A stretch of 64,000 bases of DNA from Trichodelitschia bisporula. Its lineage: Eukaryota; Ascomycota; Dothideomycetes; Phaeotrichales; Phaeotrichaceae. The stretch is from the NCBI GenBank assembly GCA_010356995.1, contig ML996692.1:1127933-1191932 (forward strand), given 5' to 3'. A model generated the notes under the pieces. It was not told where the DNA came from, made no database searches, and was given only the letters and a program-made list of their open reading frames with translations. Below, one piece after another: positions 54,753-64,000 of this stretch (positions are counted from its first letter, which is position 1; each line of letters begins with the position of its first letter). A program made the translations under genes and the position numbers.

Positions 54753-57619
54753 AGTGTAGGTAGCTGCTCATTTACCGGCGCGCAGGTGCTTGGGTGTCTC
54801 TTTACTAGGATGCAGTTCTTTGATGGGGATATCATGGGTACGGTGTCTGGGGAATGTCTTTCATACGGGGCGTTTTATCAGGACCGCGGACGGCGCTCAT
54901 CAGGACTTTCAAGGTGGTCTGTGGTCTGGGTGCACGGGATATTTTGGTCGCATTACCTTGTTTTAATGGCCCGTTGGGCGTGCGGGACGGTGTACTCTAG
55001 CCTCGTCTTTTGATAGCGGCAAGCGGAATGGTTACTTTGACAACGGCACGATAATGATGCTGATGCTATGCGGTACCTGCCTCGTGCTCTCGCGCGAATA
55101 TGCACCGAACCCATCCATGCGCCCCGCGCTGGACATATGCAGGGACCCGCTGCGCGCGCGCTTGCGGCGCGAGGGGCGCGACAAGCATAGAACCGTACGG
55201 TATGTTTCCGAAAAACGCGTTTTCCAAGCTACAACAGTAGTAGAGATAGGAGAAGGACAGGAGTGTGGCTAGTGAAGGCACGCTATGGTAATTGATAGTC
55301 GGGGTGGGGAAGTGGGGTGCCGCGCCTGCGCCGCGCGGTTTTGCTAGGTGAAACGCGCGGGCGGGGGTGAAACGGGTTGGGGGTTTGAGGGGACGGGGCC
55401 GGGGGGATTGACCGGCGCCGGCGGATGGTGTTGGTAATGGGGGCGGTGGCGCACGTGGATCTAGGGATGTGAAACTGAGGAAGGCGGATGCGGCGGTATC
55501 AAGTGGGTTTTCTTGGGTGCTTTGAAGGGGGAATGGGAGCGGATATGGAGGAGAGGGTGAGGTGTGGTCGGTAATATGGGGAGTGCATCTTGTGATGCCG
55601 ACGTCAGGGAGCTGAATTAGGAGGCTACTTTGCGCGCGGGCACGTGAGATGGGCTTCATTTGGACTGAGGTATCATGAATTAGGTTGATGTCGAGCGGCT
55701 GGCCCGAACGGGTAATCCAGCGACTACTGGGGATCGCGACCGCTCCAAACCTATCTATATATGATCTTGCGGTGTCCTTAGGCGTCCATGATGATTTCAC
55801 CTTGATGTCGTCCTCAGAACCCCAGGACCCGGCTACCTATCAGTGCGCAACGCACCTCATGCCCAGCGCGCGCAAGCGACGCTCCGGACAGCGCTATTGG
55901 CCATTGCCGACGACGAGAATACGACTGAGGCCTCTCGTCAGCTGTCAGCTTTTGCTGCGGTGGAGAACGTAGGTCATGGCGCGGTGCAATTGGTGGGCGG
56001 GCAGATGTCAGCGGCGAATGTGGGTGTCGCCCTGCTGTGAGGTGTTGGCCCTGCTGTCAGGTACGAACGGCAGTTGAGGTTAGGACTTGTTCTAGTGGAG
56101 GGGCGGCTGCCGAGTGGTGCGCATCGCTGCGCGGCGTGCGGGCGCGCAATCGAGGGCTGAAGGGCTCAGCCCCGATATATCAGCACTTACGTTTGCAGAT
56201 TTGACGGCGCTGCTGCAGCGGCGATGGGTGTATCGGTGCAATGTATAAATTCTGTGCTGGAGAGTTGCGATATGGCAGTACGGATGTAGAGCGCGGTAAT
56301 GCAGTCTCGCAAGACAGTCACGACAGTCTGCGTCGCACAGGCGGGGTGGACGTTGGGACATACCCGGATCGAACTCGCTTCGTCCCGCGTATGGCGCAAG
56401 CCGCGTTTTGAAGGGGGAAAAGCAAATATGGGCGGAGAGGCGAAGTCGGGGGGCGTTCATGGCATTTTTGGCGTCTGGGGGGGAGGGATGGGGTTAGAGG
56501 GGTGGATGGAGAGGGAGGGGCTGGTAGGAGGAGCTAAGAGAATGAGGGTCTGATAATGGTGGATTAGAGACTGGGGGAGAGGCAGTGTTGATAAGGGCTG
56601 AAAGACAGAAATATATAGAGAGAAGAGAGGATGAGGATGAATTCACTCGTGTTTGATGGAAAGATGGAGACAAAAGAAGGGCTGCAGGCTGAAGGGGGCG
56701 AGAAGGATGAGATGAAGAGGCCAGAGTCTTGTCTTGTCTTTACTACCGTACGTAGGGTTAGGAGGGACGGTGGCTCCCCCGCATGCCATCGAACTCTTCC
56801 ATCGTTACGAGTATTCATCATCGCTTTTCATCACTTTTCATGGAGGCTGATGATGAATCGATGATGGGTTTGCATCAGCCGTGAGGTGTGTCAGCCATAA
56901 CCGACCTGTATCAGCTGTGTTTGCCTCTCTGTCTCTCTCTTCGTCTTGCAAAACTTGTGAGCTGAACCAATGCCGGATTAGTGCGAGGGCAAGGCGCTGA
57001 TTGGCAGTTGAACGTGAAGAGCCCGGTGACACTAGACTCATCATGGTTAGCCCGCCTACTGCCCCAAAATCCCAGCTCTGAATCCTTGCCCGGTCCGTGG
57101 GCTAGTCCGAAAAGTCACTAACGTCCATCCCTCGTAACTCGCTGCTCCCTCCACCACCAAACCACCACACCAACTGCCATCCATCCGACAAACTACCCGC
57201 CAATCCAACCCAACACCCTCTACACAACAGCGAAGTAGGAGAGGGGAGAAGATCGTCCATCTTCTATTACCTCATTCTTTGTACCTACCTCTCGTTTATC
57301 GTTTTGTCTTGTCTACCGCGAAGCATAACTTATTCTCCGCATTGCTATTTTCATCGCTCCCTCCCCCAACCCCCGACGTCTTGCCAAACCCCCCCACCAC
57401 CCACTCCCTCGAAACCTCAAACCGTCGATGCGGAGAGACGCCACACTGCCGAACATCGTGTACTTGAGCGCGCAATATTCGCCGTAGAAAAGGGCTTTTG
57501 GACTCCAGGTTGAGTCTTGGTTGAGTCGAGAAAGTCCGCAATACTCCTCGACGTGTGCCCGTTGGCGCTTTTGGACATACATACACACCCGTTTCAGGTA
57601 GTGGCAACGGTCAAGCACA
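54753..57619. other. Long 5' region of the LIM-RhoGAP gene with unresolved small coding signal
   Basis: There is mostly no supportable gene. Around 55790-56040 one plus frame reads like protein (ALLAIADDENTTEASRQLSA, ending ANVGVALL). Around 56187-56399 a minus frame (VTVLRDCITALYIRTAISQL) runs into a strong GTAAGT donor near 56193. The two cannot both be right, and neither has a convincing start and partner exon. TACGGTA occurs at 55196 and TACCGTA at 56744. 56400-56640 is purine-rich, and the last 250 bp before 57620 are pyrimidine-rich on the sense strand, like a fungal core promoter. Confidence 0.4.
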
Positions 57620-60600
57620 ATGGCGGAAACGGCAGTGAAGATGGGGCTGGAGTCACCAGGTGCCTTTCCCGACTCCCCGACGGAGCAGGATGAGGTGGTC
57701 TACCCGTGCAAGGGATGCGGCGAGATTCTCGAGGAAGGCAAGGCCTTTGAGCTCGGTGGGTGCCCGTCGCGATGCATTGCGCCTTCAGCGGCATGACAGC
57801 TAACGCTCCTTCAGCCGGCAACCGGTGGCACATTGACTGCTTTAGATGCAATACGTGCAATACTCTCCTTGACTCCGATGCGAACCTCTTGCTTCTCGGC
57901 GATGGGTCGCTCATATGCAACAACTGCACCTACAGTTGCAGCACGTGCGGCTCCAAGATTGAGGATCTGGCTATCCTCACGGGCGACCAGGCATACTGTG
58001 CGAGTTGCTTCCGCTGTCGCAACTGTAAGCGCCGCATAGAGAATCTGCGCTATGCTCGCACATCGCAAGGAATATTCTGCATGTCCTGCCATGAGTCGGT
58101 AATGGCACGGCGCCGCAAGAACAAGAAGGCCGCTGCGGCTCGAGCCGAAAAGCCATCTTCCTCGACGACACTCAACAAGTCTCTTCCGGAGCTTCCTCGC
58201 CAGGATCCCACGACGAGCACCTTCTCCTCGACGCCCGACACGGATACACCACCTTCTGAGAAGTATAACGAACTTGACAAGTATGGAGAGCCGACCGAAG
58301 CCACGGCCCGCACGCGCTCGTCCAAACCGAGGAAAGACGTATCGGTGAGCAGCTTCGCCCGAGAGGCGTCACCCGCCGCCGCTCTGGACGAAAGTCGCAA
58401 GGCCAAATTGGACAATGACCGCGCTTCTGCCGCATCGGACAGTCTGACGTTGCCAGCGTCAACTTACAAGGCTAATCGCGCGTCGACCGTATCCAAGAGT
58501 TCGGCGCTATCGAATGCTAACGACGTTACCAGCGGCGACGACGGCTTGTTTGTGCCATTTGTCCTGGACCCAAATCCCGCAGCCACCTCTCCCGCCACCA
58601 ACGGTCGCGACTTTTCTTCGCCCGCCGCGTCTCAAGGAACTCCACGGGGTGTAGACGCGTCAAAGAGTTCCAGAGACTATTTCACGCGGCCCACTACCTC
58701 CAGCAGCCGCGAGGCGCTCCACGAAAAACGTCCGTCACGATCATCATCGACGGAGCGCAAGCCCGTGACGAGTCCGCATATTGCATATCAGGAGAAGGGG
58801 CGGCAGCCGTCGGACCATTTGGTGGATGCCATGCGCAGGCGCAAGGACATCGGATCATCGCCCGCACCGCAGCGGTCTGCGGACTCTGTGCCGACGGCGT
58901 CACCCGCGCCAGCTCCTGCTGCCGCACCCGCACCCGAGAGCAGAGACTTCAAGCTGCAAGAGGTACCGAAGTCGAAGAGGGCGGCAGGATCCCGGAAGAG
59001 CTCGGCTTCAGAGACCCGTTCGCCCCCTAATCTGGACGGATCTTCGGAATCTCGAACCATCACACCGAGGATCGATATCCCACTGAGCGGCTCCCCGCCG
59101 GAGATGGACTTCCTCCAGAACTACGTCTCTCGAGAAAGCCAAGATCCGGAGCCATCGAACGAAAGGAGTAAGGCGATGACGCCGTTGGAGCGGCCGAAGC
59201 GAGGCGACTCTCTTGCTGCTTCTATGAAGCAGGCTCTCTCGCGGAGGGAGACCTCATCAGGGCACAACTCCGGGCCCTCGACTCCCACAGCAGTGGCGGG
59301 CTTCTCGCATGAGCGCAAGGCATCCACGTCTTCTCAGCTCAACGGCGGCAAGGCTATTTCCAACCCTATCGAGTCGTCAGTCTCGAAGAGCGTCCTGGAT
59401 GCACCTCCTGCGCGTTCGTCGAGTCGGCCAGGGCTCTCAGGCGACACCTTCACGACACCTCGGGCGCCTCCGAACCCACCACCCATGCAAGGTCACCGAT
59501 CCACCGCGTCGGCGAGCCACGTCGACGCCCAAGCGCCTTTAAACCTGCCGCGTTATAGTGCCGGCGCCGACTTTTCGCTCGAAGAAGACCTTGACCGCAT
59601 CCTCAGCGGCGATGACAAGAACGAGCCCGGCGTTCTGCGCAAGGTGTCCAACGTGGTCCGGCACGGCCGCAGCTTTTCGGACCGCGGCACTCGCTCCGCC
59701 AGCTCGTCGCAGAAGTGGGCCAAGTCGCCGCTGAACGGCTCTCTGGATATTAGCAGCCCGACGTCCACATCATCGCCCGATACCCGCGAGGAAAATATTC
59801 TTCTTCGCAACCAGCTCCGGCAAGCGCAGCAGCGGATCGCGACCCTAGAGGCTGACAAGCATGGGCTCCAGGCGATTGTCGACAGCTCGGCCGATATCTC
59901 GCAGGTGAACACTGAGCTCAAGGAGAAGCGCTCGACGATGGCGTTCCTCGACACCCAGCGCGAGATTGTCGTGCGCGAGCTGGAGGTCATGACCGAGACG
60001 CTGAAGAAGGCCAAGGACAGCGGTACACCTCTGGAGTTTGGTTCGCTCAAGTCGGAAATTTTGCTAGATCTGCACACTTCGCTCCAGCGGCTCAAGGACA
60101 ATCTATCTAGCCAGATTGAAGACTTGATACAAAAGAAAAATGAGCTGACAACGGAGATTGCCAACCTTATCCAGATGAAGGACAAAGGCTTCCAAGAGTA
60201 TGAATCTTTGAGCGCCCGCAACACACAGCTCGCACAGCACAACAATGAACTCATTCAGAACATCCAAGGCTTTATGAAGGCCAACGCTCGTCAAGCGAAC
60301 GGATCATTCGACGGCGGCCGTCCTTTGCCAAACGGCTTGGGACTCTACATAGCGCCAAAGGACAGCAAGCCGGAGACACCCGTGGACTTGCGGACCATCA
60401 TGGGCCCGGAGTATTCTACTTCTACCATTTCTCAGGACAACGAGTCTGAAACTACCGTGCTGGCCACCCCGCACGTCGTCAAGATCGGCAAGGGCAAGCC
60501 TAATATGCTGAAGAAGGGTACGCAGGGCTTCGTCAAGGGCCTGCGGAACATTCGAGGCAACATGGCAGAGCGCGAGCGCGGCCCCGAGCGCGGTGTGCAA

Positions 60601-61485
60601 TTCGCTGAAGGCGTGCCCTACAATCAGCTACCCGCCGACGGCAACCCGCCTCCGAGGTCTGGTGGGGATCCTGGGCGGCAGAAGTTCGGAGGCTTCTTTG
60701 GAACCGGCGAGAAGTCTGGCTCGCATGGCAAGTACCTGAAGCCGATGCACAACAGCAGCACCACCAACCTCAGCAACTCGGGGGAGCTCAGCGGCGCACC
60801 AAGTAAGCGCAGCGCTACGTTTGCAGACTATACTGACTCGATAGCGCTCTTCGGCTCTGACCTAACAGTGCGGTGTGAGCACGAGAAGCGCGTGATCCCA
60901 AGCATCGTCAGCCGATGCATTGAGGAGGTGGAGCTGCGCGGCATGGACGTGGAGGGCATCTACCGCAAGAGCGGCGGGTCGGGGCAGGTGAATATCGTCA
61001 AGGGGGGCTTCGAGAAGGACAACGACTACGACATTTCGGATCCGGACCTCGACATTCATGCCGTTACGTCGACGCTGAAGCAGTACTTCCGCCGGCTGCC
61101 CACGCCGCTGATCACGTTTGACGTGTACGACCAACTGCTCGAGGCGTCCAGGGTAGAGGATGTCGACAAGCGCGCTGTAGCCATGCGCGACGGCGTGAAT
61201 GCCCTACCGCGCTGCCATCGGGACTGCCTAGAATTCTTGGTGTTTCATCTTGCGCGGGTAATTGCACACGAGAGCGAGAACTTGGTGCGTAGTGATTGTA
61301 TCTCTTTTGGTGACCATGAGACTAACGCCGTCTAGATGACGCCTCTCAATCTTGCCGTCGTCTTCGCGCCCACTATCATGCGCCCGCAGTCGATTGAACG
61401 CGAAATGACGGACATGCAGTCGCAACGCATCACAGTTCAATCTCTCTTGGAAATGAACAAGACCATATTTGAGACGGATTCGTAG
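57620..61485 (+). CDS. LIM-domain Rho GTPase-activating protein
   Basis: Exons 57620-57755, 57815-61284 and 61336-61485 (introns of 59 and 51 bp) encode 1251 residues. Two LIM zinc-binding domains at about 30-140 (CKGCG...HIDCFRC, then CSTCG...CFRCRNC, closing CMSCH) are restored by the first splice. A long Ser/Pro-rich disordered region follows, then a coiled coil at about 725-870 (LRNQLRQAQQRIATLEADKH), then the RhoGAP domain from about 1065 to the end. It has the arginine finger at Arg1096 in GIYRKSGG, and the last exon supplies NLAVVFAPTIMRPQ. Architecture and order match Rga1/Rga2-type GAPs for Cdc42/Rho GTPases that control polarity and septum-site signalling in fungi. Which GTPase it prefers cannot be told from sequence. 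Confidence 0.93.
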
Positions 61486-62794
61486 TACGAGTCTGTTTTG
61501 TCGCTGTTTTGACATGAGTCCCTCCGATAGCAACTTTGGATTTGCGGTGGTAGCAAGGAGTTGATTGGAATATTCATCCCTTGGATTGGCGGTATCAATC
61601 CTCTATGTTGCTGCGGGGGTCACTGTACGCATTGCTTTGTTTGCGTTGTGTGCTTTGTTTCTTCTGGTGTGCTGGGGCACCCAAGGGTGTTTTACGCCAC
61701 GCTGCGTGTGGGTGCGCGGGGCGTTATTCTTGATCGCAGGTTTTGAAAATGGCGGGCGGCCTGGGCATATCGCACTGCTTTGCTGCGAAAGGGGCCTTGG
61801 GAGTTGGTTTTTGGATATTTCCCTCGTTCTCGTAGCGAGGTTGGGTGTTGAGGGGACTATGGTTTACGCCGCTTTTTTTGGTTTCTGGTCCATAGGTAGC
61901 GAGTGTGATGACAGTCAAGTGTGTGGCTGCTGATGGGCGGGTACAAAAATTCATGTGTTGATGTGGGTGTTTACGATGGGTTGGATGTGATGTTGATGTG
62001 GTGTAGGGAGCGCAGTTCGTCTACGTGATATGGGGAGGTGTCCATCGCATCCCCCGCGAAGCCCGCTAACGCAGCCGTGGATCGGAACTGAGAAGCAGTA
62101 CCGGCAACTATTACTCCAGGCTCAGCCCACTGCCATCCGCCCCGTTACCACCCGGGCCGGGTGAAGGGACCCCGTTCTCGGTTGAGCCGCGTGTGCCCCC
62201 CCGGCTCGCTTCGGTTACTGTAGCCGTGGTGATGTAGACACAGGAAGGAGCATCCAGACTTTGGGAAGGGACGGTTGTGCTCTGGAAAGGAGCATACCTG
62301 CGTGGGGAAGTGGTGGGGGAGATGATGCAAGGAGCGCTGGAGGACAAGTATATCTTGACGTGAGCGGCCCTGTCACTCTCCTCTCGCTTCTTTTCTTCAC
62401 CATCTTTTGCAATGCTTTCACACTGTACTTGTTTCCTTTGCCAGTGCATTCAGCCGTGCCCCCATTAACATGTCCCGTACGTAGCCCGACGTTTGACTCG
62501 ACCAGAATCAGCCTTTACCGGGCCATCGGGGATACGCCTACTTGGAGACGCAGGCGCAACGGCTCTGAAGACCGAAGCAATGATGAAGCGACAAACACGA
62601 CGACGGCGACGATTCTAAACACTGGACTCCTATATTGGGTATACGCAAAGACAGCAGCAAAGCGACCTCAACCACGCCAGGCCTAACCACTCGCTACAAC
62701 GCGACCAACGAAAAGACACTACGCCTCGCTCCCAAGCTCCCAATTCGCAAGTAAAACCACCAGCACCGAGATCTCTGCCTCCTCCGTCCTCCCT
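61486..62794. other. Convergent 3' intergenic region
   Basis: It lies between the LIM-RhoGAP gene (plus) and the RhoGEF-like gene (minus). A hydrophobic-looking frame at 61565-61933 is an artefact of T/G-rich 3' UTR sequence. No gene is supported. Confidence 0.5.
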
Positions 62795-64000
62795 TCAACT
62801 CATCCCTTTGCCCTCCCAAACCCTCCGCCGTGCAACCTCCAAGGCATCAAGCCACTCCAAGCACTGAAATCCCCCTGCAAACCCAAACTCATGTTCATAA
62901 TCTCTCGTACTGACACTGAGCACAGCAACATGCTTCGCCTTCCCCGCACGATGACGCGTCTCTACCGCGGCCGGCGTAACGGCCACACTACTAACATCGA
63001 CTAGCATAATCTAGGTCGTTAGCTTCCCTTCAACCCATCATCTGGAAACTCAACTCACTACACAATAAACCTGATACCTCCTCTTCCCGCCTCCTTGCCT
63101 AGGCAACCCACACAGCACCAACGCCCCACTCAACAGTACTCCATGACACCCACTCCACCGTCCCCCCGCAGTCCGCCACCTCACATCCCCTCTCACCAAA
63201 ACCCCTTGCCTCGGTGCATCCAGTTCCAGCAAGGGAATCATCCGCCGCAAACTCGGCGGGAACATAACTTCTCCAACTACATCACTCATATCCCGCGCGC
63301 CGTACGCGCCTAGCGCCCCGGAGTCTCGCACACCGTCCCACCCCGCCAGCAGTGCTGCTTCTGCACCCCGGACTAGCGCGCGCACCCCGGATCGCGCATT
63401 ATCGACTTCCACCCCAGACCCGGCGACATCAAGCACGGCTAGTAAGGAGCGGATGTGCGCGAGTGGGGCGCGCTGCGCCGCAAGCTGCGCCGCGAGCCGC
63501 GCAAAAGACCCATCCCCGCCAGCCTCCCGCGGTAGCTGGCGCAAGTAGCCCTCGTACGCGGGAGCCAGTGCCGGTGCCGCGGCGGCCAGAACCGAGAGCG
63601 CAGCCGCGCCGTCCGCGGCTACGGTCAGGGGGGCGAGGAGGTACTCGCAGTGCGCGGAGGCAAGGGGCGCGGGCGGGTCGAAGGCACGTTCTAGCATAAG
63701 CAGGCGGTGACGGATGTCCGGGGGAGGTGGGTCAGTAGAGAAGGAAGATGTGATGGGGGCCGGGGCGGAGGAAGCGGTGGGGAGGCGGGAGGCTGCGCCG
63801 AGGACGTATGCTGCTTTTAGGGGAAGGCCTGTACCGCTGTGGCGGGCGGGGGAGGAGGTGCGGCTACTGGCGGGGGAAGTGGGGCGGGAGCTGACTGTGG
63901 TGGGCGGCGGGGAGGAGGGGATGCTGTCGAGATTATTGAGTACCGGCTTGGTGGCGGGTTTGTGCAGCGTCACTGCGCTGGCTTCGGCTTCGAGGGCCGT
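62795..64000 (-). CDS. Probable RhoGEF-like protein, C-terminal part only
   Basis: Open from the right edge of the window (64000) to 63059, then a 48-bp intron (63011-63058; GTGAGT...CTAACGACCTAG), then 62795-63010 ending in TGA. The 5' part is outside the window. After a Ser/Pro/Thr-rich stretch there is an Ala/Leu-rich helical region with AHCEYLLAPL, AYEGYLRQLP and VRALVRGAEAALLAGWDGVR, which resembles the second half of a Dbl-homology domain. A PH-like segment follows (LELDAPRQGVLVRGD, then CHGVLLSGALVLC and RYQVYC-V-IMLVDVSSVAV across the splice, then EFGFAGGFQCLEWLDALEVA). The spliced join is in phase 0. Assignment as a Rho guanine-nucleotide exchange factor is tentative, and another PH-domain protein is possible. 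It faces the LIM-RhoGAP gene tail-to-tail. Confidence 0.5.

Noticed and set aside
56340-56380. Sequence resembling a tRNA T-arm (GGATCGAACT)
   Set aside because: No matching acceptor stem, anticodon arm or D-arm could be folded around it on either strand.
61565-61933. Hydrophobic 122-codon plus frame
   Set aside because: It directly follows the RhoGAP stop, in T/G-rich sequence with Leu/Val/Cys bias produced by base composition. It is best read as 3' UTR.

Overview
The window is nuclear DNA from a filamentous ascomycete (Pezizomycotina). The evidence is GC-rich genes interrupted by very short introns (about 41-83 bp) with GT(A/G)AGT-type donors and CT(A/G)AC branch points, together with genes such as an FlbD-type Myb regulator, a UstYa-family (DUF3328) oxidase-like protein, a CYP61/Erg5 sterol desaturase and a peroxisomal thiolase. 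I cannot place it at class level from sequence alone. No rRNA, tRNA, CRISPR array or intact transposon was recognised. There is one assembly gap (125 N, 44361-44485).

Layout. 1-15580 is gene-poor. It contains only an flbD homologue (3265-4224, minus) and one spliced gene of unknown function (about 13096-14054, minus), and is otherwise 'desert' with simple repeats and many copies of TACCGTA/TACGGTA. 15581-22040 holds a mitochondrial-type rhodanese (minus), then a ribosomal-protein histidine methyltransferase (HPM1/METTL18-like, plus) divergent from it, then the nonsense-mediated-decay factor UPF2/NMD2 (plus). After a weak hypothetical gene (22494-22979) come the peroxisomal 3-ketoacyl-CoA thiolase, a GH47 alpha-mannosidase and a UstYa-like membrane protein, all on minus. 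A small secreted-protein gene (30700-30957) reads divergently from the UstYa-like gene. 32758-40180 holds ERG5, an Ino4-like bHLH protein and a large Munc13-like C2/MHD protein. 41124-48215 holds a multi-KH RNA-binding protein broken by the gap and a long disordered protein of unknown function. 48815-54752 holds an Sdt1-like pyrimidine nucleotidase, a basic-secretory-protein-type putative metallopeptidase, and the CLASP homologue Stu1. 57620-61485 is a LIM-RhoGAP protein, and the window ends in the 3' part of a probable RhoGEF-like gene on minus.

Functional themes (inference). Lipid metabolism: thiolase, Erg5, an Ino4-type bHLH, with candidate fatty-acid response motifs in the thiolase promoter. 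Polarity, cytoskeleton and exocytosis: Munc13-like, Stu1, LIM-RhoGAP, RhoGEF-like. RNA and translation: Hpm1, UPF2, KH protein. Most genes look like conserved housekeeping genes. The less ordinary items are the cluster of stop-free, multiple-of-three introns (notably in UPF2), the repeated TACCGTA heptamer, a 16-bp Myb-type palindrome just 3' of flbD, and the divergent UstYa-like/secreted-protein pair. Exon boundaries were inferred by hand from splice signals and reading frame, without transcripts.
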